This document shows, one piece after another, positions 8,958 through 16,749 of a DNA stretch of 64,000 bases. Location: NCBI GenBank assembly GCA_020249285.1, contig JADCFX010000001.1:62001-126000 (forward strand). The letters run 5' to 3'. This stretch comes from Roseomonas sp. (lineage in GTDB: Bacteria; Pseudomonadota; Alphaproteobacteria; Acetobacterales; Acetobacteraceae). The notes beneath the pieces were generated by a model that made no database searches, had not been told where the DNA came from, and worked only from the letters and a program-made list of their open reading frames with translations. Numbering within the stretch: the first letter of the stretch is position 1; each line of letters starts with the position of its first letter. Made by a program: the position numbers and the translations under genes.

Positions 8958-9638
8958 TTACTGGCGCTGTAGGGGAAGGACAAGATTAGTGACGTCGCAA
9001 AGGTTCACGCCGCGGCGTTCATCCGCTTGGCCGTTCTCATAGACAAAGCGAACATCGTGCAGGCAGGGGCCTTCCGGCAGGCGAATGGCGAAGTTCCGCC
9101 CCGCCGGCACCGTATCATTGCCCAGCCGATCCGGCCCCCATTCCTGTTCGGTCGAGAGCGACACATAGGCTTCCATCACCGTCACGCGAGATTGATTGAC
9201 CAGGTTGAAGGAAGGATTGCCGGTGGGACCGCTCGGTGCCCCGCGCTGCGGTGGGGTGGGTTGCGCGCGCTGCTGCTGCCCCGGCCCTTGGGCCGTTTGT
9301 CGCCCGTCAAACACCACTTCCGACACGGCACATAGGTTGATGTTGCGCTTATCCTCGGCGGGGCCGCCCGCGCGTTCATAAACCACGCGCACATCCCACA
9401 TGCAGGGGCCTTGCGGCAGGCGTAGCGTGAAGCTCCGCCCATTGGGTAGCGCCTTGTCACCTAGGCGATCACGCCCCCAATCCTGATCCGTGGAGAGCGA
9501 TGCATAAACCTCAAAAATCAACCTGCCAGACCGATTGACCAGGTTGAAGGAAGGATCGCCCTGCTGCGCCAGTGCGGGCGTGGCGGAAAGGCCCAGAAGG
9601 CAGAGCGCCAAAGCACCCAGAAAACGACGAAAAAGCAT
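8958..9638 (-). CDS. Exported protein with two tandem copies of one domain
   Basis: I do not recognise a named family. The 226-residue protein has a Sec signal peptide (hydrophobic ALALCLLGLSATPALA, cut before QQGDP). Two copies of a domain of about 80 residues follow, near 27-112 and 143-226, joined by a Pro/Gln-rich linker. Each copy starts with PSFNLVN, continues with a YxSLST-(D/E)Q-(D/E)WG-(R/P)DRLG stretch, then LRLPQGPC or IRLPEGPC, and ends with a short segment holding a single Cys (NLC). The two Cys per copy suggest one disulfide each in the periplasm. It lies between the convergent hyuA gene and the type I secretion genes on its own strand, with 96 bases before the latter, so a link to secretion is possible but unproven. 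Confidence 0.8.
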   Translation of the reverse strand: MLFRRFLGALALCLLGLSATPALAQQGDPSFNLVNRSGRLIFEVYASLSTDQDWGRDRLGDKALPNGRSFTLRLPQGPCMWDVRVVYERAGGPAEDKRNINLCAVSEVVFDGRQTAQGPGQQQRAQPTPPQRGAPSGPTGNPSFNLVNQSRVTVMEAYVSLSTEQEWGPDRLGNDTVPAGRNFAIRLPEGPCLHDVRFVYENGQADERRGVNLCDVTNLVLPLQRQ

Positions 9639-9734
9639 GATGATCCCTCAGAACCGACAAACCGCCCTTATCATGTCAGGCTTCACAAACCATTGCCAGA
9701 GGGTGGCAACACGCAGCACCACGCCTCTGCCAAT

Positions 9735-11063
9735 TCAGAACTCTCGGATGGATTTGGCAAAGCGATCCGAGAGCGGCCGCGCCAGGTAGGAGGCAAAGGA
9801 CCTTTCCCCGCGCCGGATCAGCACTTCCGCATGCATGCCAGGTTGCAAGCGCAAATGTTCATGCTTGGTCAATTCCTCAGGCGCGAAGGCAATACGCGCG
9901 ACGAAATACGGCATGCCGGTGCGTTGATCTGTCATGCGGTCCGGGGAAATCCGCTCCACCGAACCTTCCAGAATGGGCGTGGTGCGCGCTGCCGCATGGG
10001 AAAGCCGGATGGAAGCCGGCATACCGATGCGTACTGTATCAACATCAACCGGCGTGATCTGCGCTTCCACCACCAGTCTTTCTTCCTGCGGAACGATGGA
10101 GGCGACCTGGGAACCAGCCGCGATTACCCCACCGCGTGTTGAATAGCGCAAATCCATGACCATGCCGCTTTCGGGTGCATCTATGGTCAGTCGCATCAAC
10201 TGGTCATTGGCACTGATTTCACGTTCGCGCAGTTCCAACATCCGGCCTTGCAATTCGCGCAATTCCTTGGCGATTTCCTCCTGCCGGCTGCGTACCAGCT
10301 GGGTGCGCTGCATTTCCGCTTCCCCCACCGCCTGCTGGGTGCGCGCGACATTTTCAATCGCCTCACCCCTTTCGCCGATCAGGCGCGCTTCTTCGCGTTG
10401 CAGGGAAAGCAGGCGGGGCAGGCGTTCCAGCCCCATGCGCACCAGCCCTTCCACGCCCATGATTTCCTGGCGCACCAGCGCAAGCTGCCGGTCGTTCGAA
10501 TCGATCCGTACATTCAGGCCATCAATCTGCTTCTGCAATTGCAGCGCGCGCTGGGTCAGGATTTCAATTTGACCCTGGAGTGAATTGCGTCGCGCGATGA
10601 ATTCTTGCCCCTGTACGGACAGGATTTCCGCAACTTTGGGGTCTGTGCGGCGCGCCACCAATTCGGGCGGGAAGACAGGCGCTGGCGCTTCCTCCCGCTC
10701 CGCTGTCAGCACCGCGATGCGCGCACGCGTACGGTCCGTTTCATCCAGCACCACATTCAACCCGGCGCGCACACGCGTGTCATCCAGCCGGATCAGGGAT
10801 TGCCCGGCAGCAACAATCGAACCGTCACGCACCAGCACCTCGCCGACAATGCCGCCTTCAAGATGCTGCACATTGCGGCGATTGCCTTCAACCATCAGGG
10901 TTCCCGGGGCGACCACGGCACTGTCAATCATCGCGAAGGCGCCCCAGCCGAAAACGCCGCCTACACCAAAGAGAATGGTGAAAAGCGCAAAGCGCAGGGG
11001 CCGCCAGATGGGCGCCTTGGACGGTGTGGCAGTTGCGTCAAGCGCGGATTCTTTATGGTCCAT
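9735..11063 (-). CDS. Type I secretion periplasmic adaptor (HlyD/PrtE family)
   Basis: Membrane-fusion protein of a type I secretion system, 442 residues. One N-terminal transmembrane helix (about residues 25-45, FTILFGVGGVFGWGAF) anchors it in the inner membrane. A beta/lipoyl region (GGIVGEVLVRDGS) is followed by a long Glu/Arg/Leu-rich coiled coil (about 95-285) spanning the periplasm, and a C-terminal beta-barrel domain. It would connect the ABC exporter encoded directly upstream (12-base gap) to a TolC-like outer membrane protein. No TolC homologue is in the window. The downstream-strand neighbour is the duplicated-domain exported protein. Confidence 0.92.
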   Translation of the reverse strand: MDHKESALDATATPSKAPIWRPLRFALFTILFGVGGVFGWGAFAMIDSAVVAPGTLMVEGNRRNVQHLEGGIVGEVLVRDGSIVAAGQSLIRLDDTRVRAGLNVVLDETDRTRARIAVLTAEREEAPAPVFPPELVARRTDPKVAEILSVQGQEFIARRNSLQGQIEILTQRALQLQKQIDGLNVRIDSNDRQLALVRQEIMGVEGLVRMGLERLPRLLSLQREEARLIGERGEAIENVARTQQAVGEAEMQRTQLVRSRQEEIAKELRELQGRMLELREREISANDQLMRLTIDAPESGMVMDLRYSTRGGVIAAGSQVASIVPQEERLVVEAQITPVDVDTVRIGMPASIRLSHAAARTTPILEGSVERISPDRMTDQRTGMPYFVARIAFAPEELTKHEHLRLQPGMHAEVLIRRGERSFASYLARPLSDRFAKSIREF

Positions 11064-11075
11064 TGCCCCAATCCC

Positions 11076-12812
11076 TCAGTTCTTGGCGATGGCGGTGACG
11101 GGGCGCGGCGGTTGGGCTGGGCGTGTCAGCCGTGGCAGGATTTCATCGCGCCGTCCAAAGGCTTCCACCGCACCAGCGCGCAGCAACAAAATCTTGTCAA
11201 CCGCGGCAAGGATATTGGCGCGATGCGTGATGATCACGGTAGTGACGCCCTTTTCGCGCAGACGGCCAAGCGCCATCGCCAAAGCCGCTTCCCCGTCAGC
11301 ATCCAAATTTGAATTGGGCTCATCCAAAACCACAAGCTGGGTTGCGCCGTAAAGCGCACGCGCAAGCCCGATGCGTTGGCGCTGTCCTGGCGAAAGCCCC
11401 CGCCCGCCTGGGCCAAGGGGCGTGTCATAGCCCTCAGGCAGATGCAGGATCAGGTCATGCAGCCCGGCATCCCGGGCCGCGGCCACCACTTTTTCTGAAT
11501 CAACGGCACCCAGGCGCGCAATGTTTTCGGCCACTGTGCCTTCAAACAGCTCCACATCCTGCGGCAGGTAACCCAGATACTGCCCCACCTGATCACGTGG
11601 TATGCGCGCCAGATCGGCGCCATCCAGCCGCACCGCCCCCCCGCGTGGTGGCCAAATGCCCAAAAGCGCGCGCGCGAGGCTACTTTTGCCCGCCGCACTC
11701 GGCCCAATCACGGCGAGCGATTCACCCGGCTGCAAGGCAAAGCTCACGCCACGCAGCACCATAACATCGGTTCCCGGCACGGCCAGAACCAGGTTTTCAA
11801 CGGCCAGGGCCCCCTGGGGTGCAGGCAGCGACATACCCTGCTTTTCCGCAGGGGCGGCCGCCAGAAAATCACATAGTCGCCGATGCGCCGCGCGGGCATT
11901 CATCGCCTGCTGCCAAAGTGCAACTACCTGCATGCTGGGCGCCAGGGCACGCGCCAGGATGAAGGTTGCTACAATCATCGCACCGGGCGTGATGGCCTGT
12001 TCAATCACCAATAGAGCACCCAGCCCCAAGGCCAGAACGCCCGTCAGCGCCAATTGCAGAAACTTGATGACGGATGAAAAACTGCCAGCGATCTGGCTGG
12101 CGGTTTGCTGCTGGTTCAGCATCGCCAAATGGCGTTCTTGCCAGCGCCGCCAAACCCCCGACCGCATCCCCATGGCTTCTGCGGTTTCGGCATTGCGGAT
12201 GCTGGCTTCCACGAAGGCATAGGCCTGCACGTTGTAATTGGACGCTTCGGCCAGGTTTTTCGTCGAAAGAAAAGCCTGCGCCAAGGCGCTTCCAATCACA
12301 ATGAACACAGCAACCGTGCCGAAAAAGGCGAAGAAGGGATGCACAATATAGAGAATAACCAGAAACACCGGTATCCATGGCACATCGAGCGATGTAGTGA
12401 GCCCCGTCGTCGAAACGAAGGATCGGACCTGTTCGAGATCACGCAATGGTTGGGCCCCCACCCGGTCACTGCCGCGCAGGCTGCCATGCACAAACAGCGC
12501 CTCAAACACGCGCGACGATAGGCGCCGGTCAATCAGCCGCCCAAGGCCGATCAGCGCAAAGCCGCGGCAGCATTCCAGTATGCCGTACATCGCGATTAGA
12601 GAAAGCGAAATGAGGGTCAGCGCCAAAAGGGTCGCTTCGCTTTGGCTTGTGAGAACCCTGTCATAGACCTGCATCATGTAAACGGAGCCGGTCAATTGCA
12701 GAAGGTTTACAACGAAACCAATGGCAAAAAGTAGAGCCAGCGCGCCCTTCATTTCCCCAAATATGGCATAGACAGGCGAAGCAGGCCCCTTGCGTAGCAT
12801 GGCGGGCTTCAT
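11076..12812 (-). CDS. Type I secretion ABC transporter, permease/ATPase (PrtD family)
   Basis: Inner-membrane ABC exporter, 578 residues, with an N-terminal six-helix membrane domain (about 20-300) and a C-terminal nucleotide-binding domain. Walker A is GPSAAGKSS, the ABC signature is LSPGQRQ, and Walker B is LVVLDEPNSNLD. There is no N-terminal C39 peptidase-like domain, as expected for PrtD/RsaD exporters of RTX proteins with an uncleaved C-terminal signal. It is the first gene of a two-gene unit with the HlyD-type adaptor. The RTX protease gene 330 bases upstream on the same strand is the obvious cargo. Confidence 0.93.
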   Translation of the reverse strand: MKPAMLRKGPASPVYAIFGEMKGALALLFAIGFVVNLLQLTGSVYMMQVYDRVLTSQSEATLLALTLISLSLIAMYGILECCRGFALIGLGRLIDRRLSSRVFEALFVHGSLRGSDRVGAQPLRDLEQVRSFVSTTGLTTSLDVPWIPVFLVILYIVHPFFAFFGTVAVFIVIGSALAQAFLSTKNLAEASNYNVQAYAFVEASIRNAETAEAMGMRSGVWRRWQERHLAMLNQQQTASQIAGSFSSVIKFLQLALTGVLALGLGALLVIEQAITPGAMIVATFILARALAPSMQVVALWQQAMNARAAHRRLCDFLAAAPAEKQGMSLPAPQGALAVENLVLAVPGTDVMVLRGVSFALQPGESLAVIGPSAAGKSSLARALLGIWPPRGGAVRLDGADLARIPRDQVGQYLGYLPQDVELFEGTVAENIARLGAVDSEKVVAAARDAGLHDLILHLPEGYDTPLGPGGRGLSPGQRQRIGLARALYGATQLVVLDEPNSNLDADGEAALAMALGRLREKGVTTVIITHRANILAAVDKILLLRAGAVEAFGRRDEILPRLTRPAQPPRPVTAIAKN

Positions 12813-12896
12813 TTCTGGCCGACGCGCATTCTACGCCCCTTCAACGGAGATGATTGTCCCGCTTCAGCGTCATCGCCGACCATAAATCAGACCCCT

Positions 12897-12926
12897 AGGA
12901 TAGAATGATTTTGTAACAAATTTCAA
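12897..12926 (-). promoter_or_regulatory. Candidate sigma-70 promoter for the type I secretion operon
   Basis: In an unusually AT-rich patch upstream of the exporter gene, the minus strand reads TTGAAA (12926-12921), 18 bases, then TATCCT (12902-12897). The -35 matches the consensus at 5 of 6 positions and the -10 at 4 of 6. Transcription would start about 75-80 bases before the exporter ATG. This is by eye only. Confidence 0.4.
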
Positions 12927-13116
12927 ATAATCTATCGTTAAAGGCGTCCCTTCAGGGGGTGGGCAAATCGCAAAACGGCCCCGTAGCCGAGCGGGCTGCC
13001 CAAGCCCGTCTGAGCGCGGCCTGGCCGGTCGGCGGCGTTCGGGACCAGGGCGTAGCATTTGGTCGAACGACAAGTGCTGCCAAATGGCTTCATGGAGAAT
13101 GTCTGTTGCGTTTATG

Positions 13117-13138
13117 CCCGGGGCCGACATGCCCCGGG
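13117..13138 (-). terminator. GC hairpin after the RTX protease gene
   Basis: A perfect 8-bp stem, CCCGGGGC and GCCCCGGG, with a 6-base loop starts 5 bases past the protease stop codon. The following minus-strand bases (ATAAACGC) contain no run of U, so it would be a weak intrinsic terminator or a 3'-end stabiliser. Confidence 0.4.
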
Positions 13139-13142
13139 GGCG

Positions 13143-15446
13143 CTATAGGAGGAAATCCACCGCCAACAGGGTCGAAACACCCTGAATCGCAATCTCCATA
13201 TCGGCCCGGGCATCGCCATTCACATCGGCCTGCAACACACCGCCCGCAAAGCGGAGCTGCCCCGCAATCCGGCCAAAACCCGCGTCGCCGATGAAAGCAA
13301 AGGCCTGATTGCCAGAAAGCCGCGTATTTGCGTCAATCGCGGCCAGATCAACCCGATCCCCCTCTGCCCGGCTAAAGGCGGTAATCAGGTCCCGACTGGT
13401 CCCAACCACGCTATCTGCCAGCGCCGTGAAGCGGAATAAATCCGCCCCGGTGTCGCCGGTCATTACGTCCCGCCCGGCGCCGCTGATCAGCAAGTCATTC
13501 CCGGCACCGCCATCAAGCGTGTCATTGCCGGTCAGGCCCGATAGCGTGTCATTACCGCCAAGGCCCAGGAGTAAATCATTGCCCGCAAGCCCGCTCAGGC
13601 TGTCATTGCCGCCCGCGCCATTCAAAGTATCGTTGCGTGATGTGCCATTCAGCACCCGGTCCGCCTCAACAGCCGTCATCGCCAGGTTATAGCTGCCGGT
13701 CGAAGCTTCAAAGCCTTGCGCGCTCAAGTAATAAGTGCCGCTGGTTGTTGCCGTAAAGGAAAGGCGAGAATTCGCGCCCACCGCGTCATCATTGAAGGCC
13801 AATTGCTGGCCGGTTGCGCTCAGCAGGCGCAGATAGGAATCAAGTGACGAACCCGCCGTGGCATCCATCGCGAAGCTGTACCGCCAACCGGCGCTCAGGG
13901 TCATGCGGAACCAATCCTGATCCCCGCCAAAATCAATGCTGGAGGCTTGTGACGCGCTTGCTGAAAGCGACGCTGCGGTTGCGGCATTCCCCGCGATGAT
14001 GTCCATCGGCGTAGGCAGGGTGGGTGAGGTATCCATCAAGGCGCCGATATCAAGCCGCCCCCCGGTAGCCACAATGCCACCAAGGGAAGGCGTTGCCGCT
14101 GCGCTGCCCAGCAAGGCGGCGCGAATTTCCGCCGCGCTGGCATTCGGGTGTTCAGCCGCATAAAGCGCCACCGCGCCGGTCACATGCGGTGTCGCCATGG
14201 AGGTACCGCTATAGGTCCCATAGCGCCCGCCCGGGAGGGTGGAATAAATCGATGATCCTGGCGCGGCGATATCCACCGTCGTCGCCCCGTAATTGGAAAA
14301 GGATGACAGGCCGCCCGTATTCGTAAGCGACGCGACGGATACCACCGCCTCATACCCAGCAATCGCGGTTGTCGAGTAATTGGCGGGATAAGTCGCCTGC
14401 ACATCATTGTTAAGGGCTGAATTGCCCGCCGCGGCGATGAACAGAATATCCTTTTGCGCCGCACGCCCGATCGCGTCATTCATTTGTGCGGAATATCCGC
14501 CGCCGCCCCAGGAATTATTCGTGGCGATGAAATCTTCAACGCCAGTCGCGCGAATGGCGGCATCGGTGAAGTAATTCACCGCATTGATCGCCCCGGTAGA
14601 GGCGCCAGAACCTGCGGCGGACAGAAACTTCAGCCCCACCATCTGGATATTCCAATTCACCCCGGCAACGCCAATACCATTCCCGCCCATGGCGCCAATG
14701 GTGCCAGCCACATGCGTGCCATGGCCATTATCATCAAAGGGATCATTGTCATTATTGACAAAATCCCAGCCGATCAGATCATCGCGATAGCCATTGCCAT
14801 CCTCATCGGTGCCATTTTCCCAACGCCGGTCATTCAGCAAATCGCCAGCATCAATACGGCCATTGCGGTTGTAATCCATCACATAGGAAGCATTGGCCGC
14901 GCCGTTCAGATCGCGGAAAGTGATCAGGCCGTCCGTGTCAATATCGTTCAGCCGCGCGCGTATCGTTGTTGGGATTTCGCGCTGATTGAGCCATATATTC
15001 AGGTAAAGATCGGGGTGGGTGTAATCAATGCCCGTATCAATCACGCCCACCACACTCGTCATGGAACCTGTGTCGCCATCCGCCCAAGCCTCATTGGCCT
15101 GGCTGCCATAGGCATTCTTCATCGGGCCAGTATCGCCCAGCATTCCCCAAAGTGTACCGCCGGTATAGCCAGGATCGTTGCTCGCCACTGCAATGTGGAT
15201 CTCGGCTTCTTCCATCGCGGGGGCGACATCCGGGGCCAAAACAAAAGTAACTTCGGCAATAACCGCCCCCACCCCAACCGCATTGCCTGAAGCCGCGGCG
15301 ATGGGCTCCTGCGCGATGATGTCGGCAATGGCGATGGGCGCCAGCCACATGCCATCGCGCGCATCGCCATCATCAGCTTGAGTGAGCCACTGCTCCTGCC
15401 AGCTTGCGGGGAAACGGCGATGCATCATGGCGGTGGAAAAGCTCAT
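13143..15446 (-). CDS. Secreted subtilisin-like (S8) RTX serine protease
   Basis: Extracellular S8 peptidase, 767 residues. The catalytic triad is Asp137 (VIDTG), His242 (NGHGTH) and Ser416 (SGTSMA); NNSWGG supplies the oxyanion Asn. Between Asp and His lie three calcium-loop motifs of the EF-hand/dockerin type (about 168-179, 191-202, 214-225). A beta-rich pre-peptidase C-terminal-like domain (about 480-590) is followed by about six RTX nonapeptides (GGNDTL-like, about 600-660), a serralysin-type C-terminal domain and the hydrophobic end VDFLL typical of type I secretion signals. No Sec signal is present. The ATG at 15446 is preferred over a TTG five codons upstream because GGAG sits 9 bases before it. 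The adjacent exporter genes are its likely route out. Confidence 0.93.
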   Translation of the reverse strand: MSFSTAMMHRRFPASWQEQWLTQADDGDARDGMWLAPIAIADIIAQEPIAAASGNAVGVGAVIAEVTFVLAPDVAPAMEEAEIHIAVASNDPGYTGGTLWGMLGDTGPMKNAYGSQANEAWADGDTGSMTSVVGVIDTGIDYTHPDLYLNIWLNQREIPTTIRARLNDIDTDGLITFRDLNGAANASYVMDYNRNGRIDAGDLLNDRRWENGTDEDGNGYRDDLIGWDFVNNDNDPFDDNGHGTHVAGTIGAMGGNGIGVAGVNWNIQMVGLKFLSAAGSGASTGAINAVNYFTDAAIRATGVEDFIATNNSWGGGGYSAQMNDAIGRAAQKDILFIAAAGNSALNNDVQATYPANYSTTAIAGYEAVVSVASLTNTGGLSSFSNYGATTVDIAAPGSSIYSTLPGGRYGTYSGTSMATPHVTGAVALYAAEHPNASAAEIRAALLGSAAATPSLGGIVATGGRLDIGALMDTSPTLPTPMDIIAGNAATAASLSASASQASSIDFGGDQDWFRMTLSAGWRYSFAMDATAGSSLDSYLRLLSATGQQLAFNDDAVGANSRLSFTATTSGTYYLSAQGFEASTGSYNLAMTAVEADRVLNGTSRNDTLNGAGGNDSLSGLAGNDLLLGLGGNDTLSGLTGNDTLDGGAGNDLLISGAGRDVMTGDTGADLFRFTALADSVVGTSRDLITAFSRAEGDRVDLAAIDANTRLSGNQAFAFIGDAGFGRIAGQLRFAGGVLQADVNGDARADMEIAIQGVSTLLAVDFLL
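13490..13640 (-). repeat. RTX nonapeptide-coding repeats
   Basis: Tandem 27-base units of imperfect identity encode the GGxGNDxLx repeats of the secreted protease. On the plus strand each unit carries a variant of tcattgccg. They explain the periodic DNA signal here and bind calcium in the folded protein. Confidence 0.85.
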
Positions 15447-15564
15447 TAACCCAAACTCCAAAGAAGGAGCTTTGAAACTATGGCGGAACCGTTAAAGGAA
15501 ACATTAAGCGCAGCACCCGAAAAAGCCTGTCAGCCCGTTTTGTTACAAGGGTTCCATCGCCATG

Positions 15565-15595
15565 CCGGACAGCGAAGCGCCTCTGTCCGGTTTTT
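15565..15595 (+). terminator. Intrinsic terminator-like hairpin between two divergent genes
   Basis: CCGGACAG (15565-15572), a 10-base loop, CTGTCCGG (15583-15590) and then five T on the plus strand. It lies between the divergently read protease and NUDIX genes, so neither needs it. It could end a short plus-strand RNA starting near 15450-15550 or act in the NUDIX leader. Confidence 0.5.
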
Positions 15596-15655
15596 GTCGC
15601 AATCGCGCCATATAGGACTTATATGTAACTCCAACGATTCGCAGTTACGGACCCG

Positions 15656-16198
15656 ATGAGCAACTTCATCCGTCAAATTCCAGAAGGCGACGACCGAGAG
15701 CGTCTGATGTGCCCAGCTTGCGGGCATGTCGCCTATGAAAACCCGAAAGTGGTGGTGGGCAGCGTGATCGCGGAGGGGGACCATATCCTGCTCTGCCGCC
15801 GCGCCATTGAACCGCGTGCCGGCTTCTGGACCATCCCCGCCGGCTATATGGAATTGGGTGAGACGGTCGAAGAAGGTGCGCAGCGCGAAGCCTGGGAAGA
15901 AGCCCGGGTGCGCATCACGCTGGATGGGGTTCTGGCGGTCTATTCCATTGCCCGCATCGGCCAGGTGCAGGTGATTTTCCGCGCCCGCTTCGCTGAGCTA
16001 GGCTTCGCTGCCGGGCCGGAAAGCCTGGAAGTGGCTTCCTTCCATTGGTCCGAGATTCCCTGGGATGAGCTTGCCTTCCCGTCCGTCCATTGGGCGCTGA
16101 AGGCGTGGCGGGAAACCGCCCATGGTGCGCTGCCCGCTGCCGTCCTAAACCCCGCGGAAGACCGTCGCGGCGTGCATCGCCTGCCGGTGGCTGGCTGA
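15656..16198 (+). CDS. NUDIX hydrolase with N-terminal zinc-ribbon half
   Basis: Cytosolic NUDIX pyrophosphatase, 180 residues, probably acting on a nucleoside diphosphate derivative such as ADP-ribose or NADH. The NUDIX box is GYMELGETVEEGA followed by QREAWEEARV, with Ala where the consensus has Gly near the end. N-terminal Cys19 and Cys22 in MCPACG resemble the zinc ribbon of NudC-like enzymes. The next gene starts inside its stop codon (TGATG), so the two are cotranslated. Confidence 0.9.
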   Translation: MSNFIRQIPEGDDRERLMCPACGHVAYENPKVVVGSVIAEGDHILLCRRAIEPRAGFWTIPAGYMELGETVEEGAQREAWEEARVRITLDGVLAVYSIARIGQVQVIFRARFAELGFAAGPESLEVASFHWSEIPWDELAFPSVHWALKAWRETAHGALPAAVLNPAEDRRGVHRLPVAG

Positions 16199-16581
16199 TG
16201 TTTGGCCGGCGTTCATTCCTGACGGGCCTGATGCTCGGCCTTGGGGCAGGGGGGGCTTTGGCACAGAACGCCGCGCCAGCCCCGCCCCGCCCCGCAGCGC
16301 CCCCGCGCCGCCCTTCTCCCGAGCAGCGCCGCCAGCGTCGTGTTGCAGAGAAAACCGTCACCGCACCCGAACCAGCCGGTCAGCCCGCACCCATCCCCAA
16401 TCGCGATATCGAAGCCCCGCGCAACGGCAATGACACACCGCGCGCCCGGCTCAGCCCAACCGTGATAGACCCCGCGCCTGCCCAACCTCATCTTGGCGGT
16501 TCAGGCTTCGCCATGCAGGCGCAGGAAGACCGGCTGCTGCAAAAACCAATGCCAGGTGCGCGGTTGAGCGTGCCTTTTTAG
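16198..16581 (+). CDS. Small proline-rich exported protein
   Basis: Hypothetical protein of 127 residues. The N-terminus MFGRRSFLTGLMLGLGAGG with ALA before QN is a signal peptide with a twin-Arg start, possibly Tat. The mature part is rich in Pro and Ala with no recognisable domain. The ATG at 16198 shares bases with the NUDIX stop codon, which fixes the start; a longer frame from 16090 would overlap the NUDIX gene and lack the leader at its end. Function unknown. Confidence 0.65.
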   Translation: MFGRRSFLTGLMLGLGAGGALAQNAAPAPPRPAAPPRRPSPEQRRQRRVAEKTVTAPEPAGQPAPIPNRDIEAPRNGNDTPRARLSPTVIDPAPAQPHLGGSGFAMQAQEDRLLQKPMPGARLSVPF

Positions 16582-16582
16582 G

Positions 16583-16626
16583 GCATTTTCGAGCCAAATA
16601 TGGATTCACTTGGCTCTCCGGAAAGT
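16583..16626. repeat. Palindromic repeat, copy 1
   Basis: Begins two bases after the preceding stop codon. GAGCCAA and TTGGCTC form a 7-bp inverted repeat. Its reverse complement aligns along its whole length with the element at 31943-31986, sharing CCAAGTGA, TTGGCT and GAAAATGC in the same order. It may be a dispersed REP-like element and may also end transcription. Confidence 0.55.
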
Positions 16627-16647
16627 ACGATTAAACAGAAGGTTAGC

Positions 16648-16681
16648 GTGTTTCCCGCGAACGAAGGCGAATGGGAAACAC
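16648..16681. repeat. 9-bp inverted repeat
   Basis: GTGTTTCCC (16648-16656) and GGGAAACAC (16673-16681) are perfect complements around a 16-base loop. It lies between two convergent genes, downstream of the histidine phosphatase on the minus strand. It could be a terminator without a U-run or the edge of an acquired segment. Confidence 0.45.
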
Positions 16682-16749
16682 TCCAAGAGCCTGTTTGGCA
16701 ATCACTGATGGGCCTTACGGTGGAACAGCCGCCGCCGCACGAAGCGGCC

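Larger units (their letters stand above)
12813..13142. other. 330-bp non-coding spacer with inverted repeats
   Basis: No convincing gene. The spacer holds the AT-rich promoter patch (about 12890-12940) and three inverted repeats: CGGGCT/AGCCCG around 12992-13008, CATTTGG/CCAAATG around 13056-13086, and CCCGGGGC/GCCCCGGG at 13117-13138. The last is just past the stop of the minus-strand RTX protease gene and may end its transcript, although no U-run follows. A possible 86-codon frame on the minus strand looks like composition noise. Confidence 0.5.

Noticed and set aside
12975..13050. tRNA-like pattern (gtagccgagcggg...) in the exporter-protease spacer
   Set aside because: No acceptor stem, no T-arm consensus and no CCA-proximal pairing; only a short hairpin remains.
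12870..13130. Possible 86-residue protein in the spacer between exporter and protease
   Set aside because: It runs through the GC hairpins and the promoter-like patch, shows no domain, and has Arg/Pro-rich composition typical of noise.
13490..13640. Periodic repeats that could suggest a CRISPR or minisatellite
   Set aside because: Units are 27 bases, in frame, and encode RTX nonapeptides; no unique spacers.
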